64,000 nucleotides of DNA from Gemmatimonadaceae bacterium (GCA_025931335.1 JAICNG010000004.1:1-64000); one strand, 5' to 3'. Positions 47,890-58,740 are shown, counted from the stretch's first letter. The notes: generated by a model not told the origin, from the sequence alone. Numbers and translations are program-made.

Positions 47890-49095
47890 TCAGTGTGCGA
47901 ACAGGTGGCCGAGCTTGTCCCGCTTGGCGTCGAGGTAGCCCTGATTCTCGGACGTCGCCGGCGGCACGATGGGAACGCGCTCCTCGACACTGAGGCCGTA
48001 TCCCTCCAGGCCGACGAGCTTGCGCGGGTTGTTCGTCATCGGCCGAATGGACTTGAGCCCGAGATCGAGCAGAATCTGCGCGCCAATGCCGTAGTTGCGA
48101 AGGTCGGGCTTGAATCCGAGGCGCTCGTTCGCCTCGACGGTGTCGGCGCCGGTGTCCTGGAGCTCGTACGCCTTGAGCTTGTTCAGCAGTCCGATCCCGC
48201 GGCCTTCCTGATCGAGATAGACGACGACGCCGCGGCCCCGCTCGTGAATGGTCGACATCGCCGAGTGGAGCTGCCACCCGCAGTCGCACCGCAGCGAGCC
48301 GAACACATCCCCCGTGAGGCACTTGGAGTGCATGCGGACGAGAACGCCCTCGCCATCCTTCACGTCTCCGAACACGAGCGCGATGTGCTCGCGATCGTCG
48401 ACGTCGTTGCGGTAGCCGATCACGCGCCACTCTCCGTACTCGGTGGGCAGCCGCGCATCGGCGATGCGATGGACGAGTCGCTCGGTGCGCAGCCGATAGG
48501 CGACGAGGTCGGCGACGGTGATCGACTTGAGTCCATGTCGCTTGGCGAACTTCTCGAGCTCGGGACGCCGGGCCGCGGTGCCGTCGTCGTCGAGAATCTC
48601 GCAGATGACCCCCCCGGGATAGAGTCCCGCAAGGCGCGCGAGGTCGACGGCGGTCTCGGTGTGTCCCACGCGCTGCAGAACGCCGCCCTCACGGGCCCGC
48701 AGCGGGAAGACGTGACCGGGCCGACGCAGATCGGCGGGAATCGTCGCCGGATCGACCAGCACCTGAATCGTCTTGGCACGATCCTGCGCGCTGATGCCGG
48801 TGGTGACGCCGAATCGCGGCGCGGCATCCACGCTGACGGTGAACGCGGTGCGCTGTTCTTCGGTGTTCACGTCACTCATCGGCGCGAGGCCCAGCTGATC
48901 CACCCGCTCCGGCGTGAGCGCAACGCAAATCATGCCGCGCGCATGCTTGAGCATGAAGTTGACGTGATCGGCCGTCACGCGCTGGGCCGCGCAGATGAGA
49001 TCGCCCTCGTTCTCGCGGTCCTCGTCGTCGGCGACGATGACCATGCGCCCTGCGCGCATTTCCTCGATCGCTTCTTCGACCGTCGCGAACGCCAT
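47890..49095 (-). CDS. ribBA: Bifunctional GTP cyclohydrolase II / DHBP synthase RibBA
   Basis: A 401-residue fusion: DHBP synthase half (about 1-200; VIVADDEDRENEGDLICAA and HARGMICVALT) and GTP cyclohydrolase II half with the zinc motif CLTGDVFGSLRCDCGWQ and DQEGRGIGLLNKLKAYELQD. Both active sites look complete. It feeds ribH (same operon) and ribD with the two precursors. Confidence 0.97.
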   Translation of the reverse strand: MAFATVEEAIEEMRAGRMVIVADDEDRENEGDLICAAQRVTADHVNFMLKHARGMICVALTPERVDQLGLAPMSDVNTEEQRTAFTVSVDAAPRFGVTTGISAQDRAKTIQVLVDPATIPADLRRPGHVFPLRAREGGVLQRVGHTETAVDLARLAGLYPGGVICEILDDDGTAARRPELEKFAKRHGLKSITVADLVAYRLRTERLVHRIADARLPTEYGEWRVIGYRNDVDDREHIALVFGDVKDGEGVLVRMHSKCLTGDVFGSLRCDCGWQLHSAMSTIHERGRGVVVYLDQEGRGIGLLNKLKAYELQDTGADTVEANERLGFKPDLRNYGIGAQILLDLGLKSIRPMTNNPRKLVGLEGYGLSVEERVPIVPPATSENQGYLDAKRDKLGHLFAH

Positions 49096-49097
49096 GG

Positions 49098-49709
49098 TTA
49101 GGTGCGGGGGAGGCGGAAATCGGCCTGCGCTTCGAGAAGACGGCGCACGTACTTGCCGATGATGTCGGCTTCGACATGCACCCGGTCGCCCATCGTGAGC
49201 GAACCGAGCGTGGTGTGACGCAACGTATGCTCGATCAACGATACCTGCACCGTACCGCCTGTGGGAAGCTCATTGACGGTCAGGCTCACGCCGTCGACGG
49301 TGAGCGAGCCGTGTGGCACCATCAGGTCTCCCAGGTCGGCCTCGAGCGCGAGATCGACCGTGGTCGCGTCGCCCACCCGCCCGACCTGCTGAACGCGCGC
49401 TACGCCATCGACGTGACCCAACACGAGGTGGCCTCCAAAACGGCCGTCGGCGCGCATCGCACGCTCGAGGTTCACCCGGCGACCCTCGCGCCATTCGCCC
49501 ATGGTCGTGCGCGCGAGGGTGGGTTCCACCGCGGCGACCTCGAGCCATCGCGGCCCGTGCTCGAGGATCGTGAGGCAGGCGCCATTCACGGCGACGCTTT
49601 CCCCCACGGCCACGCCCTCGTACGCGCAGGCGATGCGAAAACGACGGCCCGCCGCCGTTCGCGACACGCGCTCGATGACGCCTACGTCATCCACGAGTCC
49701 GGTGAACAT
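49098..49709 (-). CDS. ribE: Riboflavin synthase alpha chain
   Basis: A 203-residue riboflavin synthase made of two similar barrel halves: MFTGLVDDVGVIERV and SVAVNGACLTILEHG in the first; HLVLGHVDGVARV and LTVDGVSLTVNE in the second. It dismutates two lumazines to riboflavin. Two bases upstream of ribBA. Length fits the family. Confidence 0.96.
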   Translation of the reverse strand: MFTGLVDDVGVIERVSRTAAGRRFRIACAYEGVAVGESVAVNGACLTILEHGPRWLEVAAVEPTLARTTMGEWREGRRVNLERAMRADGRFGGHLVLGHVDGVARVQQVGRVGDATTVDLALEADLGDLMVPHGSLTVDGVSLTVNELPTGGTVQVSLIEHTLRHTTLGSLTMGDRVHVEADIIGKYVRRLLEAQADFRLPRT

Positions 49710-49710
49710 G

Positions 49711-50826
49711 TCAAGCCGCTCCAGGAGCGTACACCGTCATGAGATCCTGCCCGAGCGTGCGCCGACCAACGACGCGCCACCGCGGCGCGTCGGGAAGCGC
49801 GTGCGCGGGCACGTGGGCGAACGCACTCCGTGCTCCCGCGCCGAGCACGACCGGTGCCTGAAAGATAATCATCCGGTCCACGAGAGCGTGCGCCATGAGC
49901 GCGCCTGCGAGCTCTGCACCGCCTTCGACGAGCATGGACCGAATCTCGAGCGAGCGAAGATCGCCCAACGCGTCCTCGAGGCGCGTCGCCTCGACGAGCC
50001 GCACGCCGGCGCTGGCGAGTGAGCGCGCTCGATCGGAGGAGGCGTCGGCCACGACCACCACAGTCGGCAGGTCTCGCGCACCGCGCACGAGGGCCGAGTC
50101 CAGCGGCAGGCGCGCCCGACGGTCGAACACGATGCGGGCGGGCGGTACGCGCGGTCGGCGGGCGCTTCGCACCGTGAGGGACGGATCGTCGGCGATCGCG
50201 GTCCCGGCGCCGACGGCGACCGCGTCGTGTCCCGCCCGGAGGTGGTGAACGTACCGTCGCGCCGCGCTGCCCGTGAGCCAGCGCGACCGCCCCGCCGCGT
50301 CAGCGATCGCGCCGTCGATCGAGACCGCGAGCTTGAGCGTGACGAATGGGCGGCGCGTGGACGAGACCGCGTGAAAAAAGGCGGCGTTCAGCTCCAGCGC
50401 ATCGGTCTCCTCGAGGCCGAAGGCGACGTCGACGCCGGCCGCCTCGAGGCGATCGCCGCCGCCCGCGGCCACGGGGCTCGGATCGCGGACGGCGCAGACC
50501 ACGCGCGAGACGCCAGCGCGAACGATCGCCTCGGCGCAGGGCGGCGTCTTGCCCGTGTGCGCGCAGGGCTCGAGGGTGACGTAGAGCGTGCTTCCGCGCG
50601 CGCGCTCCTTCGCCCCGTCGAGGGCCATCACCTCCGCGTGCGGGCCGCCGTACTCGGCGTGCCACCCTTCTCCGATGATCTTGTCATCACGAACGACAAC
50701 GGCGCCCACCATCGGGTTGGGCGCCGTGCGTCCCCATCCGCGGCGTGCCAACAGGAGCGCCCGGCGCATGAACGCGCGATCGCGCGCCGCCCAGAGGGCA
50801 TTCGCCGGGTGCTCCGCCACGGGCAT
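49711..50826 (-). CDS. ribD: Bifunctional riboflavin deaminase/reductase RibD
   Basis: The 371-residue product has the deaminase zinc motif GGPHAEVMAL with TLEPCAHTGKTPPCAEAI, and a C-terminal reductase domain (PFVTLKLAVSIDGAIAD, SMLVEGGAELAGALMAH). It performs steps two and three of riboflavin synthesis. ATG at 50826 gives MPVAEHPANALWAA. It follows the beta-barrel gene with 2 bases between, and no FMN riboswitch precedes it. Confidence 0.95.
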   Translation of the reverse strand: MPVAEHPANALWAARDRAFMRRALLLARRGWGRTAPNPMVGAVVVRDDKIIGEGWHAEYGGPHAEVMALDGAKERARGSTLYVTLEPCAHTGKTPPCAEAIVRAGVSRVVCAVRDPSPVAAGGGDRLEAAGVDVAFGLEETDALELNAAFFHAVSSTRRPFVTLKLAVSIDGAIADAAGRSRWLTGSAARRYVHHLRAGHDAVAVGAGTAIADDPSLTVRSARRPRVPPARIVFDRRARLPLDSALVRGARDLPTVVVVADASSDRARSLASAGVRLVEATRLEDALGDLRSLEIRSMLVEGGAELAGALMAHALVDRMIIFQAPVVLGAGARSAFAHVPAHALPDAPRWRVVGRRTLGQDLMTVYAPGAA

Positions 50827-50828
50827 TC

Positions 50829-51845
50829 TCAGAGGCCGATACGAACCCCGAGCGAACCGTAGATCCGCGAAGCGTCCGCTTCCGTATCGAAGTTGTTGTA
50901 CGTCGGAATGTCGCCCCCCGACACGCCACCCACCGTCGCGACGAGCTTCATCAGGCCGAGGTTGGTGGTCAGGTCGAGAAAGACGTTCGTGCGGGTGACA
51001 TCGAACGCATAACGAACTGGTCCGCCTTCGAAGCGCGCCAACGGCTCGTTCACCGAGTAGAACGCGTCGGCCGACGCCTCGTACCGATCCTGTCCCACAC
51101 CGAGCACGAGCGAAAACGCGAGCAGCGACTTGCTCGCCGTGACGCGCCACGACGTGGTCCCGATGTCGAAGTTCTGGAGCCGCGCGGTGTCGGCGCTGGT
51201 GAGGGCACCGCCCTCCCACGAGGCGATGAGCGTCGTCCGCGGCAAGTCGCGCTTCATGTACGTCACCGAGATGCCGGGGAGCACGAGCGATTCCTGGAGC
51301 AGCCCGACGCGCGCGCCGTACCCGAACTTGAACGAGCCGTCGGGCGTGGTGAGCGAGAGCGGATCGTGCTCGAGCTCCGGGAGGTACGACACGTTGACGA
51401 GTGCGTCGATGCCGAGGATGTTGGTCAACGGCAACGGGATCCCCTTGAAGACGCCGAACGCGGCATCGACCACGGGGAGCGCGGCCCACTGCCCCTCGGT
51501 CACGTAGTTGCTCCGCTGCGCGGCGCCGTAGTTGACCCCGGCGCCATCGATGTCGGGCAGGCTCGCGCGCATGGCATTCGCGCGCACGCTCAGCGCGAAA
51601 TGGCCCAGGCCACCTAGCGAGCCGCCCTGGCCGATGGTCGCGTTGCCGCCGGCGATCAACGTGCCCAGCTGCGGGGTCATGTAGTTCAGGAGGTCGAGCG
51701 CCTTCTGACAGGCGTCCTGCCCCTCGTTGCTCGACCCGACGAGCGCCGGATCCGTGCACCGGGCATCGATCCCGCTCTGCGCCATCGCTGCCGGCGCCAT
51801 TGCACACGCGAGCAGCACGCCCGCCGTGAGTGTCCGTGTGTTCAT
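50829..51845 (-). CDS. Outer-membrane beta-barrel protein, unknown function
   Basis: A 338-residue exported protein: signal peptide ending AAMAQ, then a disulfide-capable start (ARCTDPALVG and DACQKALD), a Gly-rich stretch and alternating hydrophobic strands (FKFGYGARVGLLQES, WRVTASKSLLAFSLVLGV), ending VRIGL like outer-membrane barrels. SD AAGGAG 7 bases before ATG 51845. It sits between purM and ribD, so it is probably part of the riboflavin transcript. A role in vitamin export or uptake is speculation. Confidence 0.7.
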   Translation of the reverse strand: MNTRTLTAGVLLACAMAPAAMAQSGIDARCTDPALVGSSNEGQDACQKALDLLNYMTPQLGTLIAGGNATIGQGGSLGGLGHFALSVRANAMRASLPDIDGAGVNYGAAQRSNYVTEGQWAALPVVDAAFGVFKGIPLPLTNILGIDALVNVSYLPELEHDPLSLTTPDGSFKFGYGARVGLLQESLVLPGISVTYMKRDLPRTTLIASWEGGALTSADTARLQNFDIGTTSWRVTASKSLLAFSLVLGVGQDRYEASADAFYSVNEPLARFEGGPVRYAFDVTRTNVFLDLTTNLGLMKLVATVGGVSGGDIPTYNNFDTEADASRIYGSLGVRIGL

Positions 51846-51856
51846 CTTCGACTCCT

Positions 51857-52882
51857 TCATTCGAGGATCACCCTGCCACTGCCGCGCACGACCCGCCCGG
51901 CGATCCACGCCGTGACGCCGGCCGCCCGCGCACTCGAGATCACCGCGTCCACCGACGACGCCGCGGTGATCACCACCATCCCCACCCCCATGTTGAACGT
52001 GCGGAACATCTCCTCCCGCGAGACATCCCCCGCCCGCTGCAACACCTGGAATTGGTTAGGCACCACCCACGACGAGGTATCGATCACGGCGTCACACCCG
52101 TCGGGCAGCGCCCGACCCACGTTTCCAGGCAGCCCGCCGCCGGTGATGTGCGCCATCGCGTGTGTGACGTGGAGCACAGGCACCAGCGGCCGCAAATACG
52201 ACCGGTGGACCGCCAGCAGTACGTCGGCCACCGTACCCTCGGCGCCAGGGAAAGGGTCCCCCGGCCCCAGCTTCAGCCGCTGCGCGACGAGTAGCCGCGC
52301 CAGCGAATAGCCATTGGTGTGTAGCCCCGAGCTCGCGAGCGCGATGAGCACGTCGTGCTCACGCACGCGGTCCGCGCCCAGAATGCGGCCCTCGTCCACA
52401 TAACCGACGATGAACCCAGCCAGGTCGTAATCGGGGGGCGTGTAGACGCCCGGCATCTCGGCCGTCTCCCCCCCGAGCAATGCGCACCCATTCTCCCGGC
52501 AGCCCGCGGCCACCCCGCTCACGATCGCCTCGGCGACGTCGGGATCGAGCCGTCCGAACGCGACATAGTCGAGGAAAAAGAGCGGTCGCGCCCCCTGCAC
52601 GAGAATGTCGTTGACGCAGTGGTTCACGAGGTCATGGCCGATCGAGTCGTGGCGCTGCGCTTCGATCGCCACCTTGATCTTCGTGCCGACCCCATCCGCG
52701 CTGGCGACGAGCACCGGCGAGGGCACGTCGGTCGGGACGCGGAACATGCCGCCGAACCCGCCGAAGCGGCCGCGCGTGCCCGCGGTGAACGTCGATTCGA
52801 CGAGCGCCCGCAGCCGCTCCTTGGCGCTGTCGGCCGCGTCGATGTCGACACCAGCCGATCTGTAGTCCACCGGCCGGCTCAC
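51857..52882 (-). CDS. purM: Phosphoribosylformylglycinamidine cyclo-ligase
   Basis: PurM forms aminoimidazole ribotide, step five of purine synthesis. The 341-residue product has VLVASADGVGTKIKVA, LVNHCVNDILVQGARPLFF, LLGGETAEMPGVYT and HITGGGLPGNVGRAL, all typical. Overlaps pfkB by four bases and precedes the barrel gene by 11 bases. Confidence 0.97.
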   Translation of the reverse strand: MSRPVDYRSAGVDIDAADSAKERLRALVESTFTAGTRGRFGGFGGMFRVPTDVPSPVLVASADGVGTKIKVAIEAQRHDSIGHDLVNHCVNDILVQGARPLFFLDYVAFGRLDPDVAEAIVSGVAAGCRENGCALLGGETAEMPGVYTPPDYDLAGFIVGYVDEGRILGADRVREHDVLIALASSGLHTNGYSLARLLVAQRLKLGPGDPFPGAEGTVADVLLAVHRSYLRPLVPVLHVTHAMAHITGGGLPGNVGRALPDGCDAVIDTSSWVVPNQFQVLQRAGDVSREEMFRTFNMGVGMVVITAASSVDAVISSARAAGVTAWIAGRVVRGSGRVILE

Positions 52883-53796
52883 GACAGCATGTCCTCCTCG
52901 AATGAGACGAGGCGGTAGAACTCCTTCACGCGCTCCCGAATCTCCTCGCGCGAGAGCTCGTGAAACCGTTGAATCGAGAAGCGCTCGACCGCGAACGATC
53001 CCATCGCCGACCCATAGACGACCGCGCGCTTCAGGCTCGGCTCGCTCAAATCACCGGTGCGCGCGAGGTAGCCCATGAAACCGCCCGCGAACGCGTCCCC
53101 TGCTCCGGTGGGATCGAACACATCTTCGAGCGGGTAGGCCGGCGCGAAGAATACCGTCTTCTCCGTGAACATGAACGCGCCGTGCTCGCCCTTCTTGATG
53201 ATGACGTGCTTTGGCCCGCGCGCCAGAATCCACCGCGCCGCCTTCACGAGGTTCGACGTTTCCGTGAGCTGTCGCGCTTCGCCGTCGTTGAGCGTGATCA
53301 GGTCCACGCGCGTGAGCAGCTCGAGCAGCTCGGGGCGGCGACTCTCGATCCAGAAGTTCATCGTGTCGCACGCGACGAGTCGCGGCTTTCGCACCTGGTC
53401 GAGCACCTCGAGCTGCAGGCGCGGATCGATGTTGGCGAGAAACACGAACGGGGCGTCGCGGAATTGCGCGGGAATCTTCGGCCGAAAGTGAGAGAACACC
53501 CCGAGGTGCGTCTCGAGCGTCTCGGCGGAATTCAGGTCGTGACGGTACCGGCCGCGCCAGCGGAACGATGTTCCCTCGGCCTGCTCGAGACCGGTGAGAT
53601 CGACGCCGCGCTTTGCGAGCACCTGGAGGTCGTCCATCGGGTAGTCGGACCCCACGACGCCCACCAGCTGCACCGAGGTCAGGTGGCTGGCGGATGCGGC
53701 GAAGAAGTTCGCGGACCCACCGAGGACGTTGTCCGCCTTGCCGAAGGGCGTTTCGACGGAGTCGAGAGCGACGGAGCCGACGACGAGGACAGTCAT
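52879..53796 (-). CDS. PfkB-family sugar/nucleoside kinase
   Basis: A 305-residue ribokinase-fold kinase: GGSANFFAASASHL near the N-terminus binds substrate, and DPTGAGDAFAGGFMGYLA is the PfkB signature with the catalytic Asp. The substrate is not clear; adenosine-kinase-like and sugar kinases share this layout. ATG 53796 is 5 bases from hairpin 53801-53916 and lacks an SD sequence. First gene of the pfkB-purM-rib unit. Confidence 0.88.
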   Translation of the reverse strand: MTVLVVGSVALDSVETPFGKADNVLGGSANFFAASASHLTSVQLVGVVGSDYPMDDLQVLAKRGVDLTGLEQAEGTSFRWRGRYRHDLNSAETLETHLGVFSHFRPKIPAQFRDAPFVFLANIDPRLQLEVLDQVRKPRLVACDTMNFWIESRRPELLELLTRVDLITLNDGEARQLTETSNLVKAARWILARGPKHVIIKKGEHGAFMFTEKTVFFAPAYPLEDVFDPTGAGDAFAGGFMGYLARTGDLSEPSLKRAVVYGSAMGSFAVERFSIQRFHELSREEIRERVKEFYRLVSFEEDMLS

Positions 53797-53800
53797 GAGG

Positions 53801-53916
53801 GCCTACGGGATCGAGGGGATCAAGGGGAACGAAGGGATCGACGGGCGCGCGGTCGAGATCCGCGAAACCGGCCCTCGACCCCGCTGACCGCGTTGATCCC
53901 CTGGACCCCTTGGCTT
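53801..53916. repeat. Hairpin of GGGATCGA-type words (class C, copy 1)
   Basis: The left arm repeats gggatcgaggggatcaaggg and gaagggatcgacggg; the right arm carries cctcgaccccg and gttgatcccctggacccctt. The arms pair less exactly than other members but share the same words. It ends 2 bases before the argS stop and reaches 4 bases from the pfkB start. Confidence 0.75.
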
Positions 53917-53918
53917 CG

Positions 53919-55598
53919 TCACATTCGCTCCGGCGCCGTGATGCCGAGGATCGCGAGGCCGTTGCGGAGGACGATCTGCGCGGCGCGCGCGAGGACGAGG
54001 CGCGCATTCATGATCGGCGCGGGCTCGTTCAGCACGTGGTGCTTGTGGTACCAGAGATGAACCTCGCCCGCCGTGTCGTGCAGGTACGTCGCGACGCGCT
54101 GCGGCTCGAGCGCCTCGGCGGCGCCAGAGATGATCGCCGGGAAGTCCAGGAGGCGCTTGATGAGCGCCTGTTCCTCCGGCTCGACGAGGGTGTCGACCGA
54201 CGTGCCGGGATCGATGCTCGCCGGATCGATGCCGCCCACGCGAAAAATGCCCGACATGCGCGCGTGCGCCATCTGGATGTAATAGACGGGGTTCTCCTCC
54301 GACTGCGTGCGCGCGAGGTCGACGTCGAAGACGAGCTGCGAGTCGCCTCGACGCATGAGAAAGAAGTAGCGCACCGCGTCACGCCCCACCCAGTCGACGA
54401 GGTCACGCACCGTGACGTAGCTGCCGGCGCGCTTGGAGATCTTGACCTCCTCACCGGCCCGCATCACCGTCACCATCTGGTGGAGCACGTACTCCGGGTA
54501 CCGAGGCGGGATGTCCATGTCCAGCGCCTGAAGGCCGGCGCGCACGCGCGTCACCGTGCTGTGGTGGTCGGCACCCTGCACGTTGATGGCGCGGTGAAAG
54601 CCGCGGTCCCATTTGGTGACGTGGTACGCGACATCGGGCACGAAATAGGTGTACGTGCCATCGCGCTTGCGCATCACGCGGTCCTTGTCGTCCGAGAACT
54701 CGGTGGTGCGAAGCCACAGCGCGCCCTCGTGCTCGTAGGTGCGCCCGGTGGCGCCCAGCGCCCGCACCGTGTCATCGACGCGCCCATCGGTGTAGAGCGA
54801 CGACTCGAGGAAATAGGTGTCGAAGCGCACTCCGAACGCCTGGAGGTCGCGATCCTGCTCGGCGCGAAGCTCCGCGACCGCGAAGCGCCGGATCTCCTCG
54901 AACAGGGCACCGCCCGAGCCCACGTCACCGCTGGCGAGCACGGCGCGGGCGTGGCCGCCGCGCGTCGCGACGAATCGCTCGGCGATCTCACGAATGTACT
55001 CCCCGTGATATCCCCCCTCCGGAATGTCCGCCGGCTCACCTGCCAGCTCGCGCATTCGCGCGATCACCGACAGCGCGAGGTTCGTGATCTGCACGCCGGC
55101 ATCGTTGTAGTAGAACTCGCGGGACACCGTCCAGCCCGTGGCCTCGAGGAGGGAGGCAATCGCGTCGCCTAACGCCGCCTGCCGGCCGTGCCCCACGTGC
55201 AACGGCCCGGTGGGATTGGCCGACACGAACTCGATGTTCACCTGCCGGCCCGCGCCTTCCTCGGAGTGACCGTAGCGTTCGCCGGCGCGGAGGATCACGG
55301 CCAATCCGCGGGCCGTGTGCGCGGGATCGAGGCGAAAATTGATGAACCCCGGTCCGGCGATCTCCACGTGCGTTACGCCACAGGAGGTGACGTCGAGCCG
55401 TTCGACGAGCTGCTGCGCGATCTCGCGTGGCTTGCGCTGGAGTGGTCGCGCCAGCGTCATGGCGAGGTTGGTCGCCCACTCCCCGTGCGCGGGGTCTCGA
55501 GGTCGCTCCAGCACCGGGTCAATCGCCGGGGGCGCGCCCAGATCGCGTGCCGCGCGCACCAGCTCGGCACGAATGCAGTCGGTGGTCTCGCTGTTCAT
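53919..55598 (-). CDS. argS: Arginyl-tRNA synthetase
   Basis: The 559-residue class I synthetase has NIEFVSANPTGPLHVGHG with HIGH as HVGH, the catalytic region with WDRGFHRAINVQGADHHST, and the KMSKS-type loop KISKRAGSYVTVRDLV. The C-terminal DALR region ends LAILGITAPERM. Start ATG at 55598 overlaps the fmdB stop (ATGA); residues upstream are shadow of fmdB. Confidence 0.97.
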   Translation of the reverse strand: MNSETTDCIRAELVRAARDLGAPPAIDPVLERPRDPAHGEWATNLAMTLARPLQRKPREIAQQLVERLDVTSCGVTHVEIAGPGFINFRLDPAHTARGLAVILRAGERYGHSEEGAGRQVNIEFVSANPTGPLHVGHGRQAALGDAIASLLEATGWTVSREFYYNDAGVQITNLALSVIARMRELAGEPADIPEGGYHGEYIREIAERFVATRGGHARAVLASGDVGSGGALFEEIRRFAVAELRAEQDRDLQAFGVRFDTYFLESSLYTDGRVDDTVRALGATGRTYEHEGALWLRTTEFSDDKDRVMRKRDGTYTYFVPDVAYHVTKWDRGFHRAINVQGADHHSTVTRVRAGLQALDMDIPPRYPEYVLHQMVTVMRAGEEVKISKRAGSYVTVRDLVDWVGRDAVRYFFLMRRGDSQLVFDVDLARTQSEENPVYYIQMAHARMSGIFRVGGIDPASIDPGTSVDTLVEPEEQALIKRLLDFPAIISGAAEALEPQRVATYLHDTAGEVHLWYHKHHVLNEPAPIMNARLVLARAAQIVLRNGLAILGITAPERM

Positions 55599-55951
55599 TC
55601 GCCGCCCGAGCTTCCAGGCGAGGACGGCTTGGGCGTGGACGCCTCGCTGCTCGTCCCCGCGTCTTTGGTCGGCTCCGCCTTCGACCCCCCGCCGGCATCC
55701 GACGAGGTCGATTCGCCGGGCTTCGACGCGTCCTTCTTGCCCAGCTGACCCTGGGGCTTCTTGCCGTCCTTTCCGTAATCGGTGATGTAGAACCCCGAGC
55801 CCTTGAACACGAGTCCGGCGCCCCCCGACACCTTTCGAATGGCGATTGCCCCACACTCCGGGCACGCCATCTCGAGGGGCGCATCACTCATCTTGCGAAA
55901 GAATCGCTCGAACTCGTGACGGGCCGGGCAAACGAAATCGTAAGTTGGCAT
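55595..55951 (-). CDS. FmdB-type zinc-ribbon protein with altered first metal pair
   Basis: A 118-residue protein starting MPTYDFVCPARHEFERFFRK. FmdB-type regulatory zinc ribbons begin MPTYxY-CxxC and have a second CxxC; here the first pair reads CPARH, so its second Cys is missing, while CPECG is intact. The rest is a Ser/Gly/Pro/Lys-rich, probably disordered tail. Coupled to argS. Function unknown. Confidence 0.82.
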   Translation of the reverse strand: MPTYDFVCPARHEFERFFRKMSDAPLEMACPECGAIAIRKVSGGAGLVFKGSGFYITDYGKDGKKPQGQLGKKDASKPGESTSSDAGGGSKAEPTKDAGTSSEASTPKPSSPGSSGGE

Positions 55952-56023
55952 TCCGATGATACTTAGCGTCGGTGGGATCCTGTCCAAAGCTACAGAGCGC
56001 AGGGAGGGCGTTCAAGCTTTTGG

Positions 56024-56160
56024 GAACGGCAGAGACGTCAGACCTCAGAATACAGATTTCAGAATTCAGACAACACCGACGGGGAGCGAGCCAATGACTC
56101 CCTGAAGCGCCACCTGTATTCTGAAATCTGGATTCTGACCTCTGACCTCTCTGCCGTTCT
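56024..56160. repeat. Long hairpin of TCAGA/GTCAG-type words (class A, copy 2)
   Basis: Left arm from gaacggcagagacgtcag through cagatttcagaattcag; right arm from gtattctgaaatctgg to ctctctgccgttc. It pairs over about 45 bp with mismatches and a loop of about 40 bases. It begins 5 bases after the terC stop. The words are an A/T-richer version of class A. Confidence 0.85.
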
Positions 56161-56164
56161 TCAA

Positions 56165-56902
56165 TCACTCAATGGGCTGGTGCAGCTTCACGGGAGTCTT
56201 CGACTTCGCGCGCGCCCTGATGTTCAAGGTCTCCACCATGATCGAGAAGAACATCGCGAAGTACGTATAGCCCTTCGGGATATGGTAGCCCGTTCCCTCG
56301 GCCACGAGGTTCACGCCGATCACGACCAGGAAGGAGAGCGCGAGCATCTTGATCGTCGGGTGGCGCTCGACGAACCCCGCGATCATGTCGGCCGCCGCCA
56401 GCATGATGCCGAGGGCGATGACGTTCGCGGCGACCATGATGCTCACCTGGTTGACCATCCCCACGGCGGTGATCACCGAGTCGAGCGAGAACACGATGTC
56501 GATCAGCATGATCTGCACGATGACCCGGCCCATGGACGTTCGCAGCTTCGCGGTGACGTGCCCTTCCTCCCCTTCGAGCTTGTCGTGGATCTCGTGGGTC
56601 GCCTTCCCAATGAGGAACAGGCCGCCGAGCACCAGGATGAGATCGCGCCCCGAGACCGCGCGGCCGAACACCTCGAACAGGGGGTTGGTGAGACGAACGA
56701 TCCAGGCGATCGAGAAGAGAAGCAGCAATCGCGAGACAAACGCGCCGATCAGCCCGAGCCGGCGAGCCTTCGGCTGCTGCTCAGGGGGGAGTTTTCCGGC
56801 GAGGATCGAAATGAAGATGATGTTGTCGATGCCGAGGACGATCTCGAGGGCCGTGAGCGTCAGCAGCCCGAGCCACGCGTTAGGATCGGAGAACCAGTCC
56901 AT
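56165..56902 (-). CDS. TerC-family integral membrane protein
   Basis: A 245-residue protein with seven to eight helices and the TerC acidic motifs EIVLGIDNIIFISILAGKLP and DIVFSLDSVITAVGMVNQV. TerC proteins are linked with tellurium resistance and with metal efflux (Mn or Ca). No tellurite genes are nearby, so metal homeostasis is the likelier role. ATG 56902 lies 5 bases from hairpin 56907-57018 and lacks an SD. Confidence 0.93.
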   Translation of the reverse strand: MDWFSDPNAWLGLLTLTALEIVLGIDNIIFISILAGKLPPEQQPKARRLGLIGAFVSRLLLLFSIAWIVRLTNPLFEVFGRAVSGRDLILVLGGLFLIGKATHEIHDKLEGEEGHVTAKLRTSMGRVIVQIMLIDIVFSLDSVITAVGMVNQVSIMVAANVIALGIMLAAADMIAGFVERHPTIKMLALSFLVVIGVNLVAEGTGYHIPKGYTYFAMFFSIMVETLNIRARAKSKTPVKLHQPIE

Positions 56903-56906
56903 GGAA

Positions 56907-57015
56907 GGGCAAAGGGGTCGGGGGGATCGAAGGGATCAACGGGACCGGGGGGCGTGCGGACCACGGGAGGCGTCTTCGACCGCCTTCGCTCCCGTCGATC
57001 CCGTCGATCCCGGCT

Positions 57016-57018
<3 letters not shown>
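56907..57018. repeat. Hairpin of GGGATCGA-type words (class C, copy 2)
   Basis: Left arm ggggggatcgaagggatcaa then cgggacc; right arm gtcgatcccgtcgatcccgg. The words match hairpin 53801-53916. It overlaps the last bases of the mutase gene stop region and reaches 5 bases from the terC start. Confidence 0.85.
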
Positions 57019-58602
<1,584 letters not shown>

Positions 58603-58605
58603 GTA

Positions 58606-58736
58606 GGAGAACGTCCGCAGACGTCCGGGGTCGGACGTCAGGTGTCGGTCGTCAGAACCTTCGGCTGCGCGTGCGGTTGCAGTGTCTGATACCTGACACG
58701 TGACGTCCGATCCCTGACGTCTGCGGAAGTTCCCTC
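58606..58736. repeat. Long hairpin of GACGTCAG-type words (class A, copy 3)
   Basis: Left arm gagaacgtccgcagacgtcc and ggacgtcaggtgtcgg pairs with right arm gacgtccgatccctgacgtc and tgcggaagttccc. Paired length is about 50 bp. The left arm matches the 30836 hairpin almost base for base over 30 bases. It lies 4 bases after the fbp stop and 4 bases before the mutase start. Confidence 0.92.
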
Positions 58737-58740
58737 CCGC

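Noticed and set aside
50827-50828. FMN riboswitch before ribD
   Set aside because: Only two bases separate ribD from the barrel gene, and the barrel's own leader shows no RFN motif.
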